DNA of 10,215 nucleotides from Clostridia bacterium (GCA_030592085.1 JAUUZV010000073.1:1-10215), one strand, 5' to 3'. Shown: positions 1 to 7,227, counted from the stretch's first letter. Program-made: numbers and translations. Notes: generated from the letters alone by a model not told the origin.

Positions 1-176
1 ATCGTTTTTCAGAACCTATTGATGTTTATACTGGTTCTGGTAGTGGATATACTGATATTCAAAAACTTTCAAGCGATAGATTTAGAATTGTATTTGATCA
101 ATCAGATTTTCTAATTAACCAAATCAACGGAGAGAAGCAACGATTAGTAAGAGTAGAATATATAATAGAGAAATAA
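1..176 (+). CDS. 3' end of a gene, possibly a sialidase/BNR-type beta-propeller protein
   Basis: The window opens inside an open frame (codons start at base 3) that runs 57 codons to TAA at 174-176. The visible tail begins RFSEPIDVYTGSGSGYTDI and ends with GEKQRLVRVEYIIEK. The pattern of a Gly/Ser-rich turn, then a line like 'GYTDIQKL..DRFRIVFDQ', and a final strand 'RLVRVEY' resembles the last blade of sialidase/BNR-repeat propellers, whose C-termini often read 'GYS.l..L.dgr..vvYe...RV..'. This is recognition by pattern only. No catalytic residue lies in the visible part, and the family could be a different beta-rich hydrolase. A terminator-like hairpin follows 21 bases after the stop. Confidence 0.5.
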   Translation, partial: RFSEPIDVYTGSGSGYTDIQKLSSDRFRIVFDQSDFLINQINGEKQRLVRVEYIIEK

Positions 177-197
177 AAAAATAATTATAAAAAAATT

Positions 198-231
198 ACG
201 ACTTCCTAAATAATAGTGAGTCGTCTTTTTT
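198..231 (+). terminator. Terminator-like hairpin with T-tract
   Basis: ACGACT (198-203) pairs with AGTCGT (219-224), giving a 6-bp stem (plus one possible G-U pair) with a loop of about 15 bases. It is followed by C and then six T (226-231). This is the layout of a modest intrinsic terminator for the gene ending at 176. The T-tract ends one base before the AGGAG of the next gene, leaving no space for a promoter between terminator and start codon. Transcription of the downstream gene must therefore begin upstream of, or pass through, this structure. Confidence 0.5.
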
Positions 232-236
232 AGGAG
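204..236 (+). promoter_or_regulatory. Possible RBS-sequestering pairing in the leader of the oxidoreductase gene
   Basis: TCCTAAA (204-210), which sits in the loop of the terminator-like hairpin, is perfectly complementary to TTTAGGA (229-235). The latter contains most of the AGGAG ribosome binding site (232-236) of the gene starting at 243. The pairing would hide that site. Because the 5' arm lies within the other hairpin's loop, the two stems interleave like an H-type pseudoknot or could act as alternatives. The pairing is seen in the sequence; a regulatory role is inference. Confidence 0.35.
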
Positions 237-242
237 AAATTA

Positions 243-1265
243 ATGATTAATTGTGGAATTATGGGAACAGGTTCAATTGCAAATTGGCATGTGAAAGCTA
301 TAAGAGAAACAGGTTTAGGACAAGTAATAGGTGCTTATAGTCAAAGTAGCGATTCTCTACTTTCATTTTGTGAAAAATATATGTTAAAACCATATAAAAC
401 TTACGATGATATGTTAGCTGATAAAAGCATTCAAGTTATTTGTATTTGTACTCCTAGTGGATTACATTATGAACATATTATAAAAGCCGCAAAAGCTAAA
501 AAACATATTGTAGTAGAAAAACCAATGGCCATATCAAGTGAACAATGTGATTTGATTATTTCAACATTAGAAAAGTACCAAGTTACCTTAGCAGTTGCAT
601 ATCAATCTCGATTTAATGAAACTTTTATTAAAGTAAAAAGAGCCATTAACGAAGGTGTCTTTGGAAATATAATGTTTGCCGATGTATATATGAAATTTCA
701 CAGATCATCTGACTATTATGAAAGTAGCAAGTGGAAAGGTACATGGAAATTAGATGGTGGCGGCGCTTTGATGAATCAAGGTAGTCATGGAGTTGACTTA
801 TTACTTTATTTACTTGGTGATGTTAACTCAGTATTTGGACGATGTAAAACATTGAAACACAATATTGAAGTTGATGATACTACAGTTGCTTCTATTGAAT
901 TTAAAAACGGTGCCATTGGTGTGATTCAGGTTTCTACTAGTATTTATCCTGGGTTGCCTAGAAAGATTATGATTCATGGAGACAAAGGAAGTGTGGTTAT
1001 TGAAGAAGACACTATTATTTCCTTTGAACTAAAAGAAGGTATAATTCCAGAAGATATTAAAAGTGGAGAGAATGATGATTTTAGTGCATCGGATCCATTT
1101 GATTTTACAATAGAAGGTCATATTGCAGTTTATAATAATTTCTTAAGTTGTCTTAATAATAGTGAAACACCTATTATAAATCAATATGAAGGTAGACGAT
1201 CTATAGATGTAATAACTGCCATTTATAAATCAGCAAAAGAGCACAAAGAAGTATTTTTGAAATAA
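243..1265 (+). CDS. Gfo/Idh/MocA-family NAD(P)-dependent oxidoreductase
   Basis: Cytoplasmic sugar or cyclitol dehydrogenase-type enzyme of 340 residues, the usual family length. The N-terminal Rossmann fold shows GxGxxA (G8-T-G-S-I-A13), CTPSGLH at 69-75 and the hallmark EKP at 92-94, whose Lys is the conserved cofactor/substrate-site residue. The C-terminal alpha/beta domain has GGGALMNQGSHGVD at 172-185, where H182 and D185 match the family's catalytic GxxxxHxxD-like motif. The start ATG is set by AGGAG (232-236) six bases upstream. The exact substrate cannot be read from the sequence, since the family covers inositols, glucose, uronates and amino sugars. The neighbouring sugar kinase, isomerase and KDG genes suggest carbohydrate catabolism. 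Its leader may be controlled by the hairpin/RBS pairing described separately. Confidence 0.93.
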   Translation: MINCGIMGTGSIANWHVKAIRETGLGQVIGAYSQSSDSLLSFCEKYMLKPYKTYDDMLADKSIQVICICTPSGLHYEHIIKAAKAKKHIVVEKPMAISSEQCDLIISTLEKYQVTLAVAYQSRFNETFIKVKRAINEGVFGNIMFADVYMKFHRSSDYYESSKWKGTWKLDGGGALMNQGSHGVDLLLYLLGDVNSVFGRCKTLKHNIEVDDTTVASIEFKNGAIGVIQVSTSIYPGLPRKIMIHGDKGSVVIEEDTIISFELKEGIIPEDIKSGENDDFSASDPFDFTIEGHIAVYNNFLSCLNNSETPIINQYEGRRSIDVITAIYKSAKEHKEVFLK

Positions 1266-1280
1266 GATGGTTTCATCTTA
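1263..1280 (+). other. Perfect 7-bp hairpin at the end of the oxidoreductase gene
   Basis: TAAGATG (1263-1269) and CATCTTA (1274-1280) form a perfect inverted repeat around a 4-base loop; the left arm begins with the stop codon. No T-tract follows, so it is not a canonical intrinsic terminator. It may protect the mRNA 3' end or be incidental. It lies just upstream of the extended -10 motif of the next gene. Confidence 0.4.
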
Positions 1281-1289
1281 GAAAGATAA

Positions 1290-1298
1290 TGATATAAT
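1290..1298 (+). promoter_or_regulatory. Extended -10 promoter motif (TGnTATAAT), possibly driving a leaderless mRNA
   Basis: TG-A-TATAAT at 1290-1298 is a full match to the sigma-A extended -10 element. No good -35 hexamer stands at 16-18 bases upstream, which an extended -10 can tolerate. Transcription would start about 7 bases after the hexamer, at 1305-1306, which is the A of the ATG at 1306. Together with the lack of an AGGAGG-like site before that ATG, this suggests a leaderless transcript. TATAAT is common by chance in AT-rich DNA, so this is a candidate only. Confidence 0.4.
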
Positions 1299-1305
1299 AA
1301 GATAA

Positions 1306-3849
1306 ATGAAAAAAATAATTAAATTAGCAATTTGGATAATATGTTTGTCTGTGCTTTTGACTTCATGTAATGTGCTATCAGGTGAAATAGACAATCCTAC
1401 AAAGACACCAGTACCAACTAATATACCGGTTGATACTACAATGCCAATTCCTTCTGCTAGTGCTTCACCAAGTGTTACACCATCGTTGCCACCATTACCC
1501 ACAATTACACCGTCTCCAACTCCTGAACCTACTCCAATAATAAACCCTACCATAAATGATTTATACAATTATTTAAAGCATTATTTAGCAACCTATTCAG
1601 GAGACTATGGACTGTATTATTATAATCTAGAAACTACTGAGGAATTTGGAATTAGAGCCAAAGAAGAATATATAGCTGCAAGTACTTCAAAAGTACCTAT
1701 TAATTTATACTTATATAAATTAGTTGCTAATGGAGAAATTGATTTAGAAACTGAAGTAGAGTATTTAGAAGAAGATCAAGAGTGGGGTACAGGTAAAATT
1801 ATATTTGGAGAATTTGGTGATATATATACATTACGTGAACTTTCAGAGTTTTCTATTACATTAAGTGATAATTGTGCCATAAATATGATTATAAGAATAG
1901 TTGGAAGAGAGAACTTTATTACTTATATGAATTCCTTAGGTGCTGTTATTGATTACCATCTATATAGAACATGTCCTTATGATATGAACTTATATTTACA
2001 AGAATTACAATTATTATTTGAAGAGAATCCAGAAGTATATGGAGATATGGTTTTCTATTTAAAAAATACAATATTTAATGATTTGATTCCAAACTTATTA
2101 CCAAGCACAGTTGAGATTGCTCATAAAATTGGTTCTTACTATCCTATTCCATCTTTTTCTGATGTGGGTATTATTTATACAAAAACACCATATATTCTTG
2201 CAGTAATGACTAATGAAGTTAAAGAATTTGAAGCTAATGAAATCATAAGACAAACTAGTAAGATTGTTTATGATTTTGTAACAAAAGGTACTCTTCCTGT
2301 GTTTGAAGTGAATCTAAAATCAATGATTCCTGAAAATATTTTAGAAAGTGCTAGACCATATAATTATTATCAATTTACAGAAGAGGTTATTGTTGATGGT
2401 GAAGTTACTAAATATTACTTTGATAATGATATTATTAACTTTGATGAAGGTAGTGAATATGGTAGTGATTTAGGTGTTACAACTTTTAGGGGAAATAATT
2501 ATCGTGATGGTGGATCATATGGAACGGTTGATATACAAGAAGAAAAGTTAGAGATTATTTGGGACTTTGATATTGGTATTATTGTAACTCCTTCAGGAGG
2601 TTATTGGCCAGGTGTAGGATGGACAGGACAACCTTCAATTGTTAATTGGGACCCTGAAGTTTTAGCTACAATGAATGTATATGCACAATTTAAAAACACA
2701 AATTTAAAAGAAGTTATTTATGCTACATTAGATGGAAACATATATTTCTGTGATTTAGAGACGGGTGAATGGACAAGAGAACCAATAAATATGGGTTATC
2801 CAACTAAAGGAAGTGTATCAATAGATGAGCGAGGTTATCCAATATTATATACAGGTCAAGGAATCAATGAAAATGACAGCGAATTCTTAGATCCTAAATT
2901 TAGAATGTATGATTTAACAGATCAAAGTGTGATTTATTTAATTGAAGGAAATGATGAAGATGCATTGCGACGTTGGTATTCTTTTGATTCATCTGGTTTA
3001 TTAGATTCAAAAAATGATACATTTTATGAGTTAGGGGAAAACGGTATTATTTATAAGATAAAACTTAATACCTCATATAATGTAAATACAGGAGAATTAT
3101 CACTAGACCCAGTAATAACTAAATTTAGATATACTAATCCATTTGGCACGCGGTACGGATTTGAAAGCTCACCTGTAATTTATGACCATTACTTATATGC
3201 AACGGATAATTCTGGTATATTAATGTGTATTGATTTACAAACATTTAAGACAATGTGGATTTATTCATTAGGTGATGATACTGATTCGTCTCCTGCCCTT
3301 GAAGTAACAGAAAAAGGGGTCTATATATATGTAGCTACTGAAGTTGATAGACAAGGCGATAAGGAGAATGAAGAAGACCAATACTATCCTTCATATATAA
3401 GAAAATTTAATGCACTAACTGGTCAATTAATGTGGCAAGTTGAATATGAATGTTACTATGATAGTGTTATTAATGGAGGAGTATTAGGTTCACCAATTAT
3501 TGGTAAAAATGATTTAGAAGGACTTGTTATTTACTCAATTGCAAAAACAGGTTCAAAAGGTGCTGGTTCACTTGTTGCCCTTGATAAAATTACAGGTAAT
3601 GAAGTATGGGTAGATGTTTTTAATGCCTATTCATGGTCATCACCTACTGCAATATATACACCTACTGGAAAAGGCTATATACTTTTTTGTAATTCCTTTG
3701 GTCAAATGTTTTTAATAAAAGGAATTACAGGTGAAATAAAAGATACAATTTCATTGGGAGCTAATATAGAGGGAACACCAGCTGTGTATGAAGATATAGC
3801 AGTAGTTGGCTCATATGCTCAAAAGATATTTGGTATTAGAATAAAATAG
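1306..3849 (+). CDS. Lipoprotein: class A beta-lactamase-like serine hydrolase fused to a PQQ-type beta-propeller
   Basis: Secreted, membrane-anchored protein of 847 residues. Residues 1-21 are a lipoprotein signal: KK, a hydrophobic core, then LLTSC with Cys21 as the lipidated residue. A Pro/Thr/Ser-rich linker (about 31-81) is suited to crossing the cell wall. Residues about 85-325 form a penicillin-binding/class A beta-lactamase-like domain with SxxK (S126-T-S-K129), SDN (187-189) and a KTG-like K274-I-G. The segment after SDN runs directly into RTCPYDMN, so the omega loop with the deacylating Glu seems to be missing, which argues against real beta-lactamase activity. Residues about 385-847 carry PQQ-like propeller blades, for example YATLDGNIYFCDLETGEW, SSPVIYDHYLYATDNSG and LVALDKITGNEVW. 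The start is fixed by the signal peptide although no clear RBS precedes it. The role is unknown; cell-wall peptide hydrolysis, binding or sensing are options. Confidence 0.85.
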   Translation: MKKIIKLAIWIICLSVLLTSCNVLSGEIDNPTKTPVPTNIPVDTTMPIPSASASPSVTPSLPPLPTITPSPTPEPTPIINPTINDLYNYLKHYLATYSGDYGLYYYNLETTEEFGIRAKEEYIAASTSKVPINLYLYKLVANGEIDLETEVEYLEEDQEWGTGKIIFGEFGDIYTLRELSEFSITLSDNCAINMIIRIVGRENFITYMNSLGAVIDYHLYRTCPYDMNLYLQELQLLFEENPEVYGDMVFYLKNTIFNDLIPNLLPSTVEIAHKIGSYYPIPSFSDVGIIYTKTPYILAVMTNEVKEFEANEIIRQTSKIVYDFVTKGTLPVFEVNLKSMIPENILESARPYNYYQFTEEVIVDGEVTKYYFDNDIINFDEGSEYGSDLGVTTFRGNNYRDGGSYGTVDIQEEKLEIIWDFDIGIIVTPSGGYWPGVGWTGQPSIVNWDPEVLATMNVYAQFKNTNLKEVIYATLDGNIYFCDLETGEWTREPINMGYPTKGSVSIDERGYPILYTGQGINENDSEFLDPKFRMYDLTDQSVIYLIEGNDEDALRRWYSFDSSGLLDSKNDTFYELGENGIIYKIKLNTSYNVNTGELSLDPVITKFRYTNPFGTRYGFESSPVIYDHYLYATDNSGILMCIDLQTFKTMWIYSLGDDTDSSPALEVTEKGVYIYVATEVDRQGDKENEEDQYYPSYIRKFNALTGQLMWQVEYECYYDSVINGGVLGSPIIGKNDLEGLVIYSIAKTGSKGAGSLVALDKITGNEVWVDVFNAYSWSSPTAIYTPTGKGYILFCNSFGQMFLIKGITGEIKDTISLGANIEGTPAVYEDIAVVGSYAQKIFGIRIK

Positions 3850-3872
3850 ATATATAAATTATTTAAGTTTAC

Positions 3873-3878
3873 AAGGAG
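3873..3878 (+). promoter_or_regulatory. RBS that decides the ROK kinase start
   Basis: AAGGAG at 3873-3878 lies five bases before ATG 3884. A frame-matched GTG at 3878 overlaps this site and cannot use it, so ATG 3884 is the likely start. It removes two residues from the longest reading frame and leaves the protein beginning MFLLGIDIGGTK, typical for the family. Confidence 0.8.
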
Positions 3879-3883
3879 TGGTT

Positions 3884-4879
3884 ATGTTTTTATTAGGAAT
3901 CGATATTGGTGGAACAAAATGTGCAGTTGTGCTTGGTAAACCGCGAAACGAAATTGATCCAACAAAAGATGAAATTGATATCATTGATAAAATTAAATTT
4001 CCAACTGTTAAAGGAGTGGATTTAGTTATTTCACAATTATTTGAAGCAGTTTTAAGTATATTAAATAATCATAATTTGAAACCTTCAAATATTGCTATGA
4101 TGGGAATTAATTGTGGAGGACCACTTAATTCAAAAGATGGAATAATTCTTTCTCCTCCAAATTTGATTGGATGGGTTAATATTCCAATTGTAAAAATATT
4201 TTTTGAAAAATTTGCTATTCCATGTAAATTACAAAATGATGCTAAAGCAGGAGCACTAGCTGAGTGGTTTTATGGAGCGGGTAAAGGTTATAAAAATTTA
4301 ATGTTCATTACTTTTGGAACAGGTTTTGGCAGTGGACTTATACTTGATAATAAACTATATTTAGGTACAAATGATATGGCAGGAGAAGTAGGTCATCTTA
4401 GAATGGAAGACCATGGACCAGTTGGCTTTGGTAAAACAGGATCGCTAGAGGGATTTTGTTCAGGTGGTGGTATTGCTCAATTGGCAAAATCAAAAGTTCT
4501 AGAGAAATTACAATTAGGTGAAAAAGTATCATTTTGTAAGAATATGGATGAATTAGTTACCCTTAATGCTAAAATTGTGGGGGACGCAGCTGAAGCTGGA
4601 GATGCCTTAGCACTTGAAATTTATAAGATAAGTGGAACCTATCTTGGAAAAGGATTATCACTTTTTATTGACATATTAAATCCACAAGTTATAATAATCG
4701 GTAGTATCTTTGCTAGAAGCCGTGATATTTTATGGCCTCATGCAAAGAAAGTGATTGATAAAGAGACTATTTCATATGCGCGAGCAGTCTGTAAGGTAGT
4801 ACCAGCCGGACTAGGAGAGCGAATAGGAGACTTAGAAGCCTTATCAATTGCAGCTTATGAATTGATGGAAGGAAAATAA
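3884..4879 (+). CDS. ROK-family sugar kinase without the usual zinc cysteines
   Basis: ATP-dependent sugar kinase of 331 residues from the ATG start. The phosphate-binding DIGGTK is at 7-12, QND with the catalytic Asp119 follows near 117-119, and the glycine-rich TFGTGFGSG segment is near 143-151. The sugar-contact segment GEVGH ends in His171. ROK proteins normally follow this His with CxCGxxGCxE, which holds zinc. Here the equivalent stretch reads GPVGFGKTGSLEGFCSGGG, with those cysteines replaced. No N-terminal helix-turn-helix is present, so this is a kinase and not a ROK repressor. It is the first gene of the ROK-SIS-eda-kdgK run, with a 3-base gap to the isomerase. The substrate is unassigned; glucose, N-acetylhexosamines, fructose or allose are all known for the family. 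Confidence 0.9.
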   Translation: MFLLGIDIGGTKCAVVLGKPRNEIDPTKDEIDIIDKIKFPTVKGVDLVISQLFEAVLSILNNHNLKPSNIAMMGINCGGPLNSKDGIILSPPNLIGWVNIPIVKIFFEKFAIPCKLQNDAKAGALAEWFYGAGKGYKNLMFITFGTGFGSGLILDNKLYLGTNDMAGEVGHLRMEDHGPVGFGKTGSLEGFCSGGGIAQLAKSKVLEKLQLGEKVSFCKNMDELVTLNAKIVGDAAEAGDALALEIYKISGTYLGKGLSLFIDILNPQVIIIGSIFARSRDILWPHAKKVIDKETISYARAVCKVVPAGLGERIGDLEALSIAAYELMEGK

Positions 4880-4882
4880 ACA

Positions 4883-5515
4883 ATGAAAAAAGAGACAAAG
4901 CAAATTTTTGAAAAAATGTTTTTAGATAATCAAATACTAGAAATTTGCAGAAATGAAATAATAGTTGCCTATGAAGCTATATTAGCTTGCTATAAAAAGG
5001 GAGGAACCTTATTAGTCTGTGGTAATGGTGGCTCAGCAGCTGATGCAGAGCACATTGTAGGTGAGTTAATGAAAGGGTTCTTAAAAAAACGTCCATTACC
5101 TGAAAAAGATAAAAAAGCAATAGGTGATGATGATTTATATGATAATTTACAAGGGTCATTACCTGCAATTTCACTGGCAAGTCAAAGTTCAATTATGACA
5201 GCATTTATTAATGATGTTAAACCTGATATGGTTTATGCACAATTAGTATATGGATATCGTAATCCAAATAATTTATTATTAGGTATTACAACTTCTGGAA
5301 ATTCTAGAAATATTGTTAATGCAGTTAAAATAGCTAAAGCATTTAAAATGAAGACTATTGGTTTTACTGGACAAGGTGGTGGAAGTTTAACATCCCTTTG
5401 TGATATTATGCTAAAAGTACCAGCTATTGAAACTTATAGAGTACAAGAATTAATGTTACCGGTTTATCATGTGTTATGTGCCATGGTAGAATCAGAAATA
5501 TTTGACGAAGAATAG
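4883..5515 (+). CDS. SIS-domain phosphosugar isomerase, GmhA (phosphoheptose isomerase)-like
   Basis: Cytoplasmic SIS-fold protein of 210 residues, expected to bind a phosphosugar and interconvert aldose and ketose phosphates. CGNGGSAADAEHIVGEL at 46-62 matches the GmhA motif, with His57 and Glu61 in the places of E. coli GmhA His61 and Glu65. TTSGNSRN (136-143) is the phosphate-binding loop, and RVQELMLPVYH puts His196 at the position of catalytic His180. Between KGF and PAISLAS there is an extra charged stretch (about 68-92, KKRPLPEKDKKAIG...) absent from E. coli GmhA. It follows the ROK kinase by three bases and has an AAGGA site at 4869-4873 inside that gene, so the two probably act in sequence on one sugar. 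DiaA-like or other SIS functions cannot be excluded, but the catalytic residues favour an enzyme. Confidence 0.85.
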   Translation: MKKETKQIFEKMFLDNQILEICRNEIIVAYEAILACYKKGGTLLVCGNGGSAADAEHIVGELMKGFLKKRPLPEKDKKAIGDDDLYDNLQGSLPAISLASQSSIMTAFINDVKPDMVYAQLVYGYRNPNNLLLGITTSGNSRNIVNAVKIAKAFKMKTIGFTGQGGGSLTSLCDIMLKVPAIETYRVQELMLPVYHVLCAMVESEIFDEE

Positions 5516-5524
5516 GGGTAAATT

Positions 5525-6163
5525 ATGGAAAAAGATTTAATTTTATCAGCCATTAAGAAAACAGGTGTTGTTGCTGTTATAAGAGCAGATAATGAAGAGC
5601 AAGCATATAAAATAACTGATGCATGTTTAAAAGGTGGTATTAACTCACTGGAAATTACTTTTACAGTACCAAGAGCCCATAGAATTATCGAGAGTCTTGA
5701 TAAAAAATATGGAAATGACATCTTATTGGGAGCAGGGACTGTTTTAGATAGTGAAACAGCTAGAATCGCTATTTTATCTGGAGCAAAATACATTGTTAGT
5801 CCATATTTAAATGTAGAGATGATTAAATTGTGCAATCGTTATCAAGTACCTACAATGCCAGGTGTTATGACTATTAAAGAAGTAGTAGAAGCTATGGAAG
5901 CGGGTGCAGATATTTTAAAAATATTCCCAGGTGGAGTATTTGGACCTAAATTTATTAAAGATATTAAAGGACCACTACCACAAGCTCAATTAATGCCAAC
6001 TGGTGGAGTTAGTATTGATAATGTACAAGAATGGATTAAAGCAGGAGCTGTTGCCGTTGGAGCGGGAAGTGCTTTAACAAAAGGAGCAAAAACTGGTGAT
6101 TACGATTTAGTTACTAAGGTGGCTAAAGAATTTATTGAAAAAATTAAAATTGCAAGGGGATAA
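5525..6163 (+). CDS. eda: KDPG/KHG aldolase (2-dehydro-3-deoxyphosphogluconate aldolase)
   Basis: Class I aldolase of 212 residues, the normal length. It cleaves 2-keto-3-deoxy-6-phosphogluconate to pyruvate and glyceraldehyde 3-phosphate, and in bifunctional members also 4-hydroxy-2-oxoglutarate. Visible landmarks are VVAVIRADN (15-23), GGINSLEITFTVP with Glu43 at the catalytic position, GAGTVLD (69-75), and ADILKIFPGG with Lys132 as the Schiff-base lysine. LMPTGGVS (156-163) and VAVGAGSAL (176-184) form the phosphate site. The start is supported by AGGGGT (5514-5519), which overlaps the stop of the isomerase gene. It ends two bases before kdgK, the enzyme that makes its substrate. Confidence 0.95.
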   Translation: MEKDLILSAIKKTGVVAVIRADNEEQAYKITDACLKGGINSLEITFTVPRAHRIIESLDKKYGNDILLGAGTVLDSETARIAILSGAKYIVSPYLNVEMIKLCNRYQVPTMPGVMTIKEVVEAMEAGADILKIFPGGVFGPKFIKDIKGPLPQAQLMPTGGVSIDNVQEWIKAGAVAVGAGSALTKGAKTGDYDLVTKVAKEFIEKIKIARG

Positions 6164-6165
6164 AA

Positions 6166-7194
6166 ATGAGTAAAGTTGTTACTTTTGGAGAAATCATGCT
6201 TCGATTGAAAGCTCCAGGACGAGAGAGATTTTTACAGACAGATAAATTTGAAGCCACTTTTGGTGGTGGAGAAGCTAACGTTGCTGTTTCATTGGCTAAT
6301 TATGGTATGGATGTTAAGTATGTAACAATTTTACCTGATAACCCACTTGCCAAAGCTTGTGTGAGACAATTACGTGGTTTTGGGGTAGATGTCTCTAAAA
6401 TAGTATATCAAGGCGATAGAATGGGTGTATATTTTTTAGAAGCAGGTGCAATTCAACGTCCATCTAATGTTATATATGATCGTAGCAATTCTGCAATTTC
6501 ATTGGGACAGATAGGTGATATTAATTGGGATGATGTATTTGATGGAGCCACTTGGTTTCATATTACTGGAATTACACCAGCTATTAGTGACTCTGCAAGA
6601 CTTTTATCATTACAAGCTTGTAAAGCTGCTAAAGAAAGAAATATTACTATCTCATGTGATTTTAATTATCGAAATAAACTATGGAACTATGGATTATCAG
6701 CTACAGATGTAATGCCAGAACTTGTTTCATATGTTAATGTGGGTATTGCAAATGAAGAAGATTGTCAAAAATCACTGGGGATTTCTAATGATTCAGATGT
6801 AGAAAGCGGTAAATTAGACGTTGGTAAATATGAAGCATTATCTAATAAGGTATTAGCACAATTTCCAAATATGGATATTATGGCCATAACATTAAGAGAA
6901 AGCAAATCTGCAGATCATAATGGTTGGAAAGCGTGTATTAATGACAAATCACAATTTTATGTAAGTAAATCTTATGACATTACCCATATGATAGATAGAG
7001 TAGGTGGAGGAGATTCTTTTGCAGCTGGATTAATCTATGGATTAACCCATTTTAAAAAAATAGAAAAAGCGTTAAATTACGCAGTTGCTGCTAGTTGTTT
7101 AAAACATACAATCATGGGAGATTTTAACAGAGTTAGTGTAGATGAAGTAACTAAATTAATGACTGGGGATGGCTCTGGGCGAGTGCAACGATAA
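6166..7194 (+). CDS. kdgK: 2-keto-3-deoxygluconate kinase (PfkB family)
   Basis: Ribokinase/PfkB-fold kinase of 342 residues, expected to phosphorylate 2-keto-3-deoxygluconate to KDPG for the adjacent aldolase. The N-terminal substrate signature is TFGGGEANVAVSLANYG (31-47). CDFNYRNKLW (164-173) is the KDG-kinase form of the DxNxR segment. The PfkB C-terminal signature DRVGGGDSFAAG (277-288) carries the catalytic base Asp283. AAGGGGA (6154-6160), within the last codons of eda, lies five bases before the ATG, so translation is probably coupled. Assignment within the PfkB family rests on the DFNYR segment and on adjacency to eda. A terminator-like hairpin follows nine bases after the stop codon. 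Confidence 0.93.
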   Translation: MSKVVTFGEIMLRLKAPGRERFLQTDKFEATFGGGEANVAVSLANYGMDVKYVTILPDNPLAKACVRQLRGFGVDVSKIVYQGDRMGVYFLEAGAIQRPSNVIYDRSNSAISLGQIGDINWDDVFDGATWFHITGITPAISDSARLLSLQACKAAKERNITISCDFNYRNKLWNYGLSATDVMPELVSYVNVGIANEEDCQKSLGISNDSDVESGKLDVGKYEALSNKVLAQFPNMDIMAITLRESKSADHNGWKACINDKSQFYVSKSYDITHMIDRVGGGDSFAAGLIYGLTHFKKIEKALNYAVAASCLKHTIMGDFNRVSVDEVTKLMTGDGSGRVQR

Positions 7195-7202
7195 AAAAGG
7201 AG

Positions 7203-7227
7203 ATCCTACTTTAACACAGGATTTTTT
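7203..7227 (+). terminator. Terminator-like hairpin abutting the next start codon
   Basis: ATCCT (7203-7207) pairs with AGGAT (7218-7222) around a 10-base loop. The stem can be extended by weak A-U and G-U pairs between AAGGAG (7197-7202) and the T-run. Five further T (7223-7227) end immediately before ATG 7228. It would terminate the eda-kdgK transcript. The only close RBS for the downstream gene, AGGA (7218-7221), is buried in the 3' arm. The strong AAGGAG at 7197-7202 would sit 5 bases from the ATG only if the 5-bp hairpin between them is folded. Confidence 0.5.

Noticed and set aside
198..242. A preQ1-type riboswitch, because of the small pseudoknot that covers an RBS
   Set aside because: The A-rich third loop and the conserved core bases of that class are absent; only the general layout is similar.
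1278..1568. 96-codon open frame on the - strand
   Set aside because: It is the antisense of the Pro/Thr/Ser-rich linker and signal region of the lipoprotein; its Gly/Val repeats mirror the ACA/CCA codons.
1306..3849. Calling the lipoprotein a beta-lactamase resistance gene
   Set aside because: The omega-loop Glu appears to be missing and the protein has a large propeller and wall linker; resistance activity is not supported.
3878..3883. GTG start two codons upstream for the ROK kinase
   Set aside because: The GTG overlaps the AAGGAG site itself; ATG 3884 has correct spacing.
4977..5192. Short open frame on the - strand
   Set aside because: It is antisense to the conserved SIS motif region and has no RBS or recognisable domain.
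5467..5835. 122-codon open frame on the - strand
   Set aside because: It spans the isomerase/eda junction antisense to clearly real genes and has no family resemblance.
6515..6712. 65-codon open frame on the + strand
   Set aside because: It is an out-of-frame shadow inside kdgK, whose own frame is conserved there (DFNYR segment).
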